DNA of 20,117 nucleotides from Bryobacterales bacterium (GTDB taxonomy: Bacteria > Acidobacteriota > Terriglobia > Bryobacterales > Bryobacteraceae). The notes beneath the pieces were generated by a model, which worked only from the letters and a program-made list of their open reading frames with translations, was not told where the DNA came from and ran no database searches. The stretch spans positions 1 to 20,117 of the forward strand of contig JADYZL010000405.1 in the NCBI GenBank assembly GCA_020853155.1. Direction: 5' to 3'. Position numbers and translations under genes: made by a program. Below are positions 1 to 7,391 of the stretch, piece by piece. Every line of letters starts with the position of its first letter. Within the stretch, counting starts at the first letter, position 1.

Positions 1-345
1 ACGAGGCGTAAGCGATCCTCGCCCCCAACGGTTCACGCTCCACCGGGCCTTCAAAAACGCCGCGTCAGGGTGTTTCCCGAGATCCAGCGCCATCGCCATG
101 GCGCCCGCATAGAATTGTTGCGGAAAAACGAGCAATGGCGGTTCGCCCCAGATCTCTCCATCCGACGAGCCGCAGATGGAAACCTCGATACTCTGCTGTT
201 CGACGGATTCCAGGATGCCCAGCGTGAGAGTCGCAACCCGGCCGCTTGCGCCGGTCACCGCCACCGGCAGGCCTTCGCCATTCGCGGTAACGATCTGCTC
301 CTCCATCAGGAATGCGTTTGCTACCGCTGGCGCGTGGTTGCTCAT
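1..345 (-). CDS. Hypothetical protein, C-terminus cut by window edge
   Basis: I do not recognise a named family. From an ATG at 345 the frame stays open for 115 codons to the left edge, so the C-terminus is missing. The visible part begins MSNHAPAVANAFLMEEQ, has no signal peptide or membrane segment, and looks like a small beta-rich soluble domain. Distinctive segments are EQQSIEVSICGSSDG near residue 50 and KARWSVNRWGRG near residue 105, where aromatic, Gly and Arg residues cluster as in a conserved fold. My impression is that similar short proteins of unknown function occur in acidobacterial genomes, but I cannot verify this here. A purine-rich AGAAGGGA lies about 12 nt before the ATG and could be a ribosome binding site. 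The gene follows the lytic transglycosylase on the same strand after 68 bp, which contain an inverted repeat, so it may be transcribed separately. Confidence 0.65.
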   Translation of the reverse strand, partial: MSNHAPAVANAFLMEEQIVTANGEGLPVAVTGASGRVATLTLGILESVEQQSIEVSICGSSDGEIWGEPPLLVFPQQFYAGAMAMALDLGKHPDAAFLKARWSVNRWGRGSLTPR

Positions 346-377
346 GGCCCCGCAGGTCCCTTCTCTAGTTGTGCACG

Positions 378-404
378 AAAAACATCCCCACAGACAATGT
401 TTTT
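378..404 (-). terminator. Inverted repeat with T-run downstream of the lytic transglycosylase gene
   Basis: On the minus strand, AAAAACAT and ATGTTTTT form a perfect 8-bp inverted repeat around an 11-nt loop, starting 10 nt after the transglycosylase stop codon. The second arm ends in five T residues, which suits a weak intrinsic terminator. The stem is AT-rich and therefore not strong. Because it is symmetrical, it could also be a protein binding site in front of the next gene. Confidence 0.4.
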
Positions 405-413
405 ATTTTAGCG

Positions 414-2750
414 TTATCGCTTTCGCTTTTTGGCAGGCCGTTTGGAAGCCTTCGAGGAAGGCTTCGCGGGCGCCACGCGTTTGGCCTGGGGGGCGGCGGT
501 TTTCTCGGAGACGGGTTGGAGCGAAGCCTCGCTTTCCTTGCCCGCGCGAGCGGCCAGATTCGGGTACACCTGACGATAGACCATGGCGTTCCGGTAGACG
601 CTCAGCACATAATCGCGCGTCTCGGTAAAGGGAATCGTCTCAATGAACTCGATCGGCTCCTTGAAACTACCCCAGGTCTTCCAATCGTCGGCTCGCGATT
701 TCCCGGCGTTGTAGGAAGCCAGCACGTACTCCAACCGGCCATCGAACGCCTCGGCAATATGGGCGAGGTAGTAGGTGCCCATATTGATATTTACCTCCGG
801 CTGGTCCAGCATGCCCACGCGATACGTTCCGAGTTTGAGCGTGCGCGTCAAAGAGCGCCCCGTGCTGGGAAGCACCTGCATCAATCCCCGCGCTTTCGCC
901 CTGGAGACGGCATCGGCGCGAAACTCGGATTCCTGCCGGATCAGGCCCGCAACGAGATGCGGATCCAGATTCCGGGCGGTTGCGTACTTCGCAAGCGGAG
1001 CGGCATAGGGCATCGGAAACAGGAGATGCCAGAATTCTTTCGGGGCCTGTTCCACCCGCAGACGGAAATATCCCGGAGCCATGCTCTTCATCGTTCGCAG
1101 CGCGCGGAAGTGATCGCCATCCTTCGCGTAGACCGCGGCCAGTTCCATGGCGAGCAGTTGCCGCTGGCTCCGGTCCGTTTCATAGGAACGCAGTTCCAGT
1201 TCCACCCAGTCCGTCATCCCCACCCGCGAAAGCAGGGAGGCGCGCTTCAGACGGCGGGCCGTTTCCGGCGTTTCCTTGACGTTTGAGAAATCCTCCCGTA
1301 ATTCCTTGCCGCGCAGTGCGGCGAGCTTGGCCGCCAACGCGGGTTCCGGCCGGGCGCCGCTCAGCTTGCGATCGCCGATGCTGTCTTGCGCCAACGCCGC
1401 GTAATACGAGAGCGGCTCCACGGTGAGCAACTCTTCGTAGTAAGTGCGTGCGGTGGCGAGGCTGCCTTTGTCTTCCGCCAGCCGCCCGAGAAACAAGAGC
1501 GCCGCGGCGTACTTGTCCGAATGAGGGTAGCGGGCAAGATGATCTTCGAGAAGAGAGGCCGCGCCGGCTTCCCGCCCAAGGTAAGCGGCCCACACCACTT
1601 TCCAATGGCAATAGGCACTCTCGGGATCTTGCGGGCGGGCATCGGCGCAAGCCTTGAACAGCGGGACGTATGCCTTTACGTCGTTCTTGAGGAGATAGTA
1701 ATTCCCCGCCCAGCGGTGCGCGTCCATCGTCCACGCGGAATTCGGGTACAGGTCACGCGCCATCTTCGCATAGCGCAACATCGGCTCTTCGAGCTTCAAC
1801 CGGCGCGCGCATTGCACGAGATAGTGCAGCCGTTCCGCGTCTACTTCCGGAGACTTGGGGGAAAGCGATTCCAGCATCTGCCGGGCGATTGACGTCCGCT
1901 CCCGGTCATACTCCATCACCGCGATATGCAGTTCCGCCCGTTCGCGATCCTCGCCGAGCAAGCTGGGGATGACGGATTCGAGCGCCGCGCGGGCTTCGTC
2001 GTAACGGCGGTTCGCCCGCAACGCTTCCGCGCGGCCGAGAAGATCCGCGGCCGTGGGCGGGGGATACGCCGCGCCAAGGGTATTTTCCACTTGGCCAAGC
2101 AGGGTCTGCGCGTCCCGCGCTTCCGGGCGTTGCGGATACCGGAATGCGACCCGCTGCAAATAGGGCGCGGCCAGAGCATGGTCGCCCCGCACCATATATG
2201 CTTTGCCGAGGAGAAAATCGAACTGCGGTTGGAGCGCCTTCAGGCCGGGGCTTCGAAGAAGCCGGATCGTCCCATCCGCATCGCCCAATTCGAGCAGGGC
2301 ATTCGCGGCCAGAATCGCCGCGTCCGACCGGAGCGGCGATGTGCTGAATTCGCTGGCGAATTTCCCGAGGGTCCTCGCGGCATTTTCGTAAGCTTTTGCC
2401 CGATATTCCGTCGAGCCTTGAATAAATGTCAAATAATCCGCAATTTCCGGCAGGCGCGCGCTGGCGGATTTCACGTGGCTTAACGCGGCATCGTGCGCGC
2501 CGGATTCGGACTCCGCGCGGGCCATCGCGAAGTAAGCGAGAGCGCCGTTCGCATCCCGGCTATGCGCGGCGGCATAGCGCAGCAATGCCGCACGGCGAGC
2601 GGGCGTGGCGGATTTCGCGTAGGCGGAGGACAGACTTTCCAGAGTCTGTCCTCCGCCGCTTACACAGAGGAGAGCAACGAGGACGGCGGGCAATAACGAT
2701 CTAAACGAGCGGACCCGGATATTCGGGTCCAAGGACTTTCTCATTTTCAT
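414..2750 (-). CDS. Soluble lytic murein transglycosylase (GH23, Slt type)
   Basis: This enzyme should cleave the MurNAc-GlcNAc bond of peptidoglycan in the periplasm, leaving 1,6-anhydro ends. The 778-residue product has a basic N-terminus and hydrophobic stretch (LLPAVLVALLCVSG, about residues 19-32) typical of a signal peptide. A long alpha-helical superhelix with TPR-like repeats follows (about 40-580), then a C-terminal SLT domain (about 590-735). The SLT domain shows LIRQESEFRADAVSRAKARG with catalytic Glu near 607, then GLMQVLP, NINMGTYYLA and LASYNAG. The length is near that of Slt70 plus a Lys/Arg-rich tail ending RPAKKRKR. The start overlaps the upstream GAF-like gene by 50 nt in another frame. 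ATG at 2750 or 2744 are both possible, and neither has a clear ribosome binding site. Residues 32-43 are encoded by a perfect palindrome. The function is very likely; the exact start is uncertain. Confidence 0.93.
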   Translation of the reverse strand: MKMRKSLDPNIRVRSFRSLLPAVLVALLCVSGGGQTLESLSSAYAKSATPARRAALLRYAAAHSRDANGALAYFAMARAESESGAHDAALSHVKSASARLPEIADYLTFIQGSTEYRAKAYENAARTLGKFASEFSTSPLRSDAAILAANALLELGDADGTIRLLRSPGLKALQPQFDFLLGKAYMVRGDHALAAPYLQRVAFRYPQRPEARDAQTLLGQVENTLGAAYPPPTAADLLGRAEALRANRRYDEARAALESVIPSLLGEDRERAELHIAVMEYDRERTSIARQMLESLSPKSPEVDAERLHYLVQCARRLKLEEPMLRYAKMARDLYPNSAWTMDAHRWAGNYYLLKNDVKAYVPLFKACADARPQDPESAYCHWKVVWAAYLGREAGAASLLEDHLARYPHSDKYAAALLFLGRLAEDKGSLATARTYYEELLTVEPLSYYAALAQDSIGDRKLSGARPEPALAAKLAALRGKELREDFSNVKETPETARRLKRASLLSRVGMTDWVELELRSYETDRSQRQLLAMELAAVYAKDGDHFRALRTMKSMAPGYFRLRVEQAPKEFWHLLFPMPYAAPLAKYATARNLDPHLVAGLIRQESEFRADAVSRAKARGLMQVLPSTGRSLTRTLKLGTYRVGMLDQPEVNINMGTYYLAHIAEAFDGRLEYVLASYNAGKSRADDWKTWGSFKEPIEFIETIPFTETRDYVLSVYRNAMVYRQVYPNLAARAGKESEASLQPVSEKTAAPQAKRVAPAKPSSKASKRPAKKRKR
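2622..2657. repeat. Perfect 15-bp inverted repeat inside the transglycosylase gene
   Basis: GGCGGAGGACAGACT (2622-2636) and AGTCTGTCCTCCGCC (2643-2657) are exact reverse complements around a 6-nt loop, TTCCAG. The 36-nt element is exactly 12 codons in the transglycosylase frame and encodes GGGQTLESLSSA, residues 32-43, at the signal peptide/mature junction. No T-run follows on either strand, so it is not a typical intrinsic terminator. It begins 43 nt downstream of the stop codon of the preceding GAF-like gene. It resembles a REP-like dispersed palindromic element. No second copy is evident in this window. Confidence 0.85.
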
Positions 2751-3948
2751 TGGCCAGGATTCGGACTAGCTCCATATGATAATAGTCCAACATAGACGGG
2801 CAGGTTTCCACAAATTGCGTGCGGAATTCTTCCCGTGCCTGGTCGATTTCGCTGCGGAAAACACCGTAGATATTATTGTCCCGGCGCGATTGCCGCACGC
2901 GTTCGCTCTGGTAGAGGCGCAATTCCGCCACCTGCACACGAGCGAAACGCTGCGCCCGCAGGTGAACTTCCTGCTCCTGGGGAGAAAGCTGGAACCAGTT
3001 CTGGGTGTTCTCTTTGGGCTTCGGCTCCTGGCTGCCTTGTATCGCGATCAGTTGCGTCGGTTCCGCCGCTTCCTTGCTGACGGTCCAGCGATGTCCGGCC
3101 GTCATCGTCAGAATCTCGATGCTCCCCGCATGGAAGGGCTTCGTCCCCGCTTCCGCGAGCAGCAATGCCTTCACCAACCCCCGGCTGAGCACGGGAAATA
3201 TACGAATCTTTTCGTCGGCGGCTTCCCCCAGATATCCCAATAGCTCGCTCGAAAACTCAGATTCGAGGCGCATCGCGACCAGGGGTTCCCCCGATTGCTT
3301 GGAATTGTGCAGCGCGGGGGCATGCTCCACCGGAATCTCAACCGAATGCGATTCGTACGGATCTTCGCTGCCGGGGATCCCGCAAATCCCGGTAATCATG
3401 TCGCCTTCCAACTGAAGCAGCACCGCCCGCTCCGCGTAAGAGGACACCCCATCGAGCAGCGCCGCGATTACATCGTCGCGGCCTTCGGCGTTCTCCGCGC
3501 GGCGCACGGCCTTGTGAAGCGCTTGCATCTGCTGGCGGAACAATTCTTGCGCCTGGTCGAGCTCCACCCGGTGGTGCTCCGCAAGTTCCGCGCGCAACGA
3601 CTCGAGCGCGTGGGCTTTCTCCTCATCGGCATTCTGCCTTGACTCTTCGAGCGCGAGCTGGATTTCCTCCTCATTGGCCCTGCGCAGTTCTTCCGCCTGG
3701 CTGTCGGCCATCCTGCGCGCCACCTGCTGAATTTCCTCCCGGAGAGGATCCTGCAAGTTCATCAATGCGCCTTCTACCGCCATTGCAATGTGGCTCTGCC
3801 AGCCCGACTCCAATTCCTCCTGCACCCGCGCAATGTGCAATTGCCACGCTGCTGAAAGTCGTTCCTTGATTGCCGCTTCCCGTTCCGCGAGAGACTTGGT
3901 AAGGCCGTCCTCGCGTGGATCATTGAAATTTACCGCTGCCGTACTCAT
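2701..3948 (-). CDS. Coiled-coil protein with GAF-like domain, unknown function
   Basis: The 415-residue product has no signal peptide or membrane segment and should be cytoplasmic. Residues about 15-155 are Glu/Gln/Arg/Ala-rich with heptad-like spacing and look like a long coiled coil. Residues about 157-295 read like a GAF-type sensor fold (DVIAALLDGVSSYAERAVLL, then a core ending LLLAEAGTKPFHAGSIEIL). After a Pro/Lys linker, a charged helical tail (about 320-415) ends DYYHMELVRILANENEKV and LGPEYPGPLV. I associate this combination with acidobacterial proteins of unknown role, which is a recollection and not a search result. No ligand or enzymatic function can be assigned. It lies between an AsmA-like gene and a lytic transglycosylase on the same strand, suggesting an envelope-linked role. 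Its 3' end overlaps the transglycosylase by 50 nt. A GAAAGG sits about 10 nt before the ATG. The gene is certain; the function is unknown. Confidence 0.85.
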   Translation of the reverse strand: MSTAAVNFNDPREDGLTKSLAEREAAIKERLSAAWQLHIARVQEELESGWQSHIAMAVEGALMNLQDPLREEIQQVARRMADSQAEELRRANEEEIQLALEESRQNADEEKAHALESLRAELAEHHRVELDQAQELFRQQMQALHKAVRRAENAEGRDDVIAALLDGVSSYAERAVLLQLEGDMITGICGIPGSEDPYESHSVEIPVEHAPALHNSKQSGEPLVAMRLESEFSSELLGYLGEAADEKIRIFPVLSRGLVKALLLAEAGTKPFHAGSIEILTMTAGHRWTVSKEAAEPTQLIAIQGSQEPKPKENTQNWFQLSPQEQEVHLRAQRFARVQVAELRLYQSERVRQSRRDNNIYGVFRSEIDQAREEFRTQFVETCPSMLDYYHMELVRILANENEKVLGPEYPGPLV

Positions 3949-3955
3949 TGCTCTT

Positions 3956-4113
3956 CTACCTTTCCCCTCGCTCGCCGTCCGTGCCGTTGGCCAAAACCGG
4001 AAGCGGAACTGTCGATCCGGTGTTTTCCACCCAGACCGAAGCTTCAGCCGGAGCGCTGGGCGCCTGGCCGGAACCCGGAATTACAAAGTCACCGCCTCAG
4101 TCTTACTTACCAC
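3956..4113 (-). pseudogene. Possible micro-ORF broken by one base between AsmA-like and GAF-like genes
   Basis: A GTG at 4113 overlaps the AsmA-like stop codon as TAGTG and opens a frame reading VVSKTEAVTL before a stop. One base over, a frame continues DFVIPGSGQAPSAPAEASVW, then VENTGSTVPLPVLANG, and ends with TAG at 3956-3958, 7 nt before the GAF-like ATG. One extra T in the run ACTTT (about 4086-4088) would join the two into a 52-residue protein filling nearly the whole gap. The second part has believable composition, and VENTGSTVPLPV resembles short beta-strand motifs of structural proteins. It could be a recent frameshift, a sequencing error or chance. No other gene is visible in this 164-bp stretch. 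Confidence 0.3.
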
Positions 4114-6650
4114 TAGTTTGCTCCCGTTCCAAACAGGCTTATCGGCAGATTTATCTCGTGTTCCTGCCCTGTTCGCGGATCTTCCAACAGGCATCGGTAG
4201 GTCGTACCATTACCTCTCTCGCAGCTTCCGAGATAGATCTCGCTCCCGGACCGAAACTCCACGCACTGTGCGCAGATCGATGGGTCCTCCACTCCCGGCA
4301 ACCACCTCAGAGAGACGCGGGTCACGGAACCCGCGGGCCACTCCGCGCTACCCATCCGTCGCCACACAATTTCCGACCGTCCCTCACTCCGGCTCAAGAT
4401 GCTATCGAGACTACCGGTTGCGGTGAATTCTTCCCTCAGTTCCACCTCTCCGGAACGCCAGGGCAAGTTCTGCCCGATCGCCGTCCAATTCCAGACGGGC
4501 GGCGAAATATCCAGATGCGGCCGAATTTGAGCCTGTAAAGCGCCAAAACGGGACTGCAACGTTATGTTCCGGACATCAAGGCTCGTCCCATCCCAGTAAA
4601 GATCCCCACGGGCATCATAGTACTTAGAATCTTCGATAAGTACTTTCTTGATGTAAATTTTCGCCAACAGAGAACGGTTTCTCAACCACGGAGAAGAAGC
4701 GGGCACTCCCGGAGAAAACGTCCGGCTCAAAAATCCTCGAGAATCGGCCTGCTGCAGAATCACCTGGCGCTGCAATTGAGCGAGGCTCAGTTCCTCAAAT
4801 GTCAGACGAAGCGCTAACTCGCGGCTTGCGTGATCGCTGTCATGCACGGTTGGGCTTTCGAGCGCCGCATCCACCTTCACCGGAATGTCCCCCACCTTCG
4901 CCACCGCGCCGCTCAATTTCCAAGCATCGTCGCGAAGTTGCAGCGGTGCCGTGCTGAATACGACCGGCGAGGCGAATCCATTCACGGGGAGCGATAACCC
5001 GCGAACCAGAAGTTGCCCATGCCAGCCGCCACGATCCCGGAAGCCCGCGCGTCTCCACACCGCGCTTCCCGACGCCGCCCAGCGCTCCCCTTCGAGCAGA
5101 GGGGGTGGCGACGTGATGGGAGCCAGCCGCTCCAGGGCGTGGAAATGCGCGGGAGCGAGTTCGCGGCCTTCCAAGGAGACCTGCATGCGCCCATCCTGCC
5201 GGTCGATCGCGAAGCCGAACAAGGGGATTTCCCCGGTACCGTCCACCGGCTTCGCGCCCTCCGTCCCCGCTCCGTCCGCGGCATCCTCCCGCGCCGGCTC
5301 CAGATCGAGAGCCCCGCGGCCCTCCATGCGCTCCCCTTCCAGGCCCAGGTATAGGGATCGGAGCGCAAACGCCGGGTCCGGGAGCCAGATCAGGCGGTCC
5401 GAGGTCACAGCGCCCTTCAGCCCGCCCGCGCTACGATAATCCACCTCGCCTTTCAGATTGCCTTCAAGCTGAGGATAGTCGGGAAACGAATCGTCCAAAT
5501 ACCGGAGCAGGCCGACGACTTGGGCGACAGGCTTTTCCGCAAACTCGACGCGAGCCACCCATTCCCCGGGTGCAACTTCGGGATTGAAATCCACACTGGC
5601 CGCGAAGCCGCCAACCGCCGTGGCTGCAGGCGTTTCAGCGCTTCCCGCCCCCTCCGGCGCCGGGCTTGGGGCAGCATCTCCGGGGGCGGGCGCACTCCCA
5701 CCGGAAGCGCCTGCCGCTTCGGCCGCGGGGCTCGCCTCCAAATGAATGCGTCTCGCAGGAAGATCCAGCAACCCTTTCAGCGGCACTTTGGCGGTGTCGC
5801 CTGCCAGGGCAAAGATGCCCCAATCGCCGCGCTGGCTCAGTTCCAGATTTCCGCGAACCTCCAGCGCTTCCACCGGCCCGCTCAGGTGCGTCCGCACGGA
5901 AAGAAACCCGCTCAGCCCTCCGCTCGGAGCGCGAAAGAGCGACGCAACCTCGGCGAGCGGGCTGCGCTCCATTTCCAGGTCCGCTTCCAACTCGCCATTC
6001 CTTCCCGCCGCCGGCAGCCATCGGCCCCGGCCTCTCACCGTGCCGAAGCGCGGCGCGAAACTATCCGTGCGCGCCGGTTCCGCGCGGAACTCCAGCAGCC
6101 AGGCGCCGGTGCCCCGTTCCTCCTGCGCCAACCGCAAATCGGCGCTTCGAAAGTAGTAGATCGATTTCTTGAGGCCACTTCGAAAATTGATGCGGCCGTC
6201 GCGCACGCGCAATTCGGGCAGCGCGTCCTCGCTCCGTTTCCCCGCCCCGACGCCTCTCCGCAGCATTTGCTCGAAGTTCCACGCGCCATCGGCGCCCTGC
6301 GCCACATTCACGCTGGGCTGGGTGAGTGTGATGCTGGCGAAGGTCATCTCCCCGCGCCAAAGGGTAGCCAGCGCAATCCCCACTCGCGCTTCGCCCACGT
6401 AGGCGAACGGTTCGGCGGAAATCTCCGGCAAATCCGCGATCACCACCTCGCTCACCGTGAAGCCCGGCCTGCCCCAGAGGGAGAACCGCAGTTCCCCGAT
6501 CTTCACGTCCCTTTGCAGCGCCCGCTCGAGCCCCTGTTCCACCCGCCCGCGAAATCGGCCGGCCGGCAGATAGGGCGCCGCGATCAGTGCCAGCAGCACC
6601 AGCGTCACAAGGGCGGCGCACATCCGCGCTACAGTTTGCCTGGAGAGCAC
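4113..6650 (-). CDS. AsmA-like envelope protein
   Basis: AsmA-family proteins are inner-membrane-anchored periplasmic proteins linked to outer-membrane biogenesis and, for some members, to phospholipid transport between membranes. The 845-residue product has one N-terminal membrane segment (about residues 10-30, CAALVTLVLLALIAAPYLPA), followed by the typical opening GRVEQGLERALQRDVKIGEL and repeated beta-strand segments. Examples are SITLTQPSVNVAQGADGAWNFEQ near 106-128 and VRDGRINF near 149-156. The C-terminal part returns to AsmA-like text (LDVRNITLQSRFGALQAQI). An Ala/Gly/Pro/Ser-rich low-complexity stretch interrupts it at about 307-346. The GTG start at 6650 is preceded by AAAGGA with about 5 nt spacing, a good ribosome binding site. 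It starts 17 bp after the MocA-like gene, so the two are probably cotranscribed. The family is confident; the cargo is unknown. Confidence 0.85.
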   Translation of the reverse strand: MLSRQTVARMCAALVTLVLLALIAAPYLPAGRFRGRVEQGLERALQRDVKIGELRFSLWGRPGFTVSEVVIADLPEISAEPFAYVGEARVGIALATLWRGEMTFASITLTQPSVNVAQGADGAWNFEQMLRRGVGAGKRSEDALPELRVRDGRINFRSGLKKSIYYFRSADLRLAQEERGTGAWLLEFRAEPARTDSFAPRFGTVRGRGRWLPAAGRNGELEADLEMERSPLAEVASLFRAPSGGLSGFLSVRTHLSGPVEALEVRGNLELSQRGDWGIFALAGDTAKVPLKGLLDLPARRIHLEASPAAEAAGASGGSAPAPGDAAPSPAPEGAGSAETPAATAVGGFAASVDFNPEVAPGEWVARVEFAEKPVAQVVGLLRYLDDSFPDYPQLEGNLKGEVDYRSAGGLKGAVTSDRLIWLPDPAFALRSLYLGLEGERMEGRGALDLEPAREDAADGAGTEGAKPVDGTGEIPLFGFAIDRQDGRMQVSLEGRELAPAHFHALERLAPITSPPPLLEGERWAASGSAVWRRAGFRDRGGWHGQLLVRGLSLPVNGFASPVVFSTAPLQLRDDAWKLSGAVAKVGDIPVKVDAALESPTVHDSDHASRELALRLTFEELSLAQLQRQVILQQADSRGFLSRTFSPGVPASSPWLRNRSLLAKIYIKKVLIEDSKYYDARGDLYWDGTSLDVRNITLQSRFGALQAQIRPHLDISPPVWNWTAIGQNLPWRSGEVELREEFTATGSLDSILSRSEGRSEIVWRRMGSAEWPAGSVTRVSLRWLPGVEDPSICAQCVEFRSGSEIYLGSCERGNGTTYRCLLEDPRTGQEHEINLPISLFGTGAN

Positions 6651-6667
6651 AAGATTCCTTTCCGGGT

Positions 6668-7369
6668 TCAGACTTGGTTCGCTCCGGGGAAAGCGGCCGG
6701 CTCGTCATCGGCCGTCATCGCGGGGAAGCCGTGGCCGCGCCGTGCAAATGCCTCCGGAGTATCGTAATCGAGAAGCACGCCGGCATCCCGCATGGGTACA
6801 TACAAGGTGCGGTCCCGGTAGCGCCTCACCACGGTCCTTGCACTATCTACTGGCGGGAGAGCGAGCAACTCTTCCGCCATCGCCCAGCGTGCCGCCACCG
6901 GATGGCCATGTTTCCCGCAATACTCGGGAATGCAAAAGAGAATTTCCGGGGCCGCGCTCCGCCGCGCCCGATGCAATTCCGCCAGCACATCCGCCTTCAC
7001 GTCAAAACAATCCACCGGCGCGAACAGGAACCACTCGGGCTTGGGAGACACGGCTTCGAGCGCGCGCAATCCGCACTGCAAGCTCGAAAGCTGTCCCCGT
7101 TCCGGCTCCGGATTTCGCACCACTCTACCGCTCCCGAACCGTTCCAACGCCGCTTCGACGGCCTCCGCGTGGTGGCCCGTCACCACCAGGCACTCTCCGC
7201 CCTGGGATTCGTAGAGCCGCGCAAGGGCGCACACCGCCGGGAGGCCCTCTTCGAGAGGCAGCAGCGCCTTCACCGCGCCCATTCGAAGGGATGCTCCCGC
7301 GGCAAGCAGAATGGCCGGGCACGCGCCGTCCGCGCCCACCGGGGCCGCTCTCTCGCCTCGCATCCGCAT
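6668..7369 (-). CDS. MocA-like molybdenum cofactor nucleotidyltransferase
   Basis: This is a MobA-like NTP transferase, probably the MocA type that attaches CMP to molybdopterin for xanthine dehydrogenase or CO dehydrogenase family enzymes. The 233-residue product has the nucleotide-binding motif LLAAGASLRMG (21-31) with Lys34, the segment ERGQLSSLQCGL (90-101), the metal site APVD (117-120), GKHGHP (152-157), and DYDTPEAFARR (201-211), all in family order. The length is slightly above the usual size, with about 16 N-terminal residues before the first strand. ATG codons at 7369 and 7363 are both possible, and GGAGG lies rather far upstream. It follows xdhC after 22 bp, and pairing with xdhC strongly favours a Moco role over sugar or lipid nucleotide transfer. 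CTP versus GTP use cannot be read with certainty. Confidence 0.85.
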   Translation of the reverse strand: MRMRGERAAPVGADGACPAILLAAGASLRMGAVKALLPLEEGLPAVCALARLYESQGGECLVVTGHHAEAVEAALERFGSGRVVRNPEPERGQLSSLQCGLRALEAVSPKPEWFLFAPVDCFDVKADVLAELHRARRSAAPEILFCIPEYCGKHGHPVAARWAMAEELLALPPVDSARTVVRRYRDRTLYVPMRDAGVLLDYDTPEAFARRGHGFPAMTADDEPAAFPGANQV

Positions 7370-7391
7370 CGCTTCGGTTTCCCGGCCTCCG

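Noticed and set aside
5520..6767. Plus-strand open frame (415 codons) opposite the AsmA-like gene
   Set aside because: Arg/Ala/Pro-rich text without domains, antisense to a well-supported gene.
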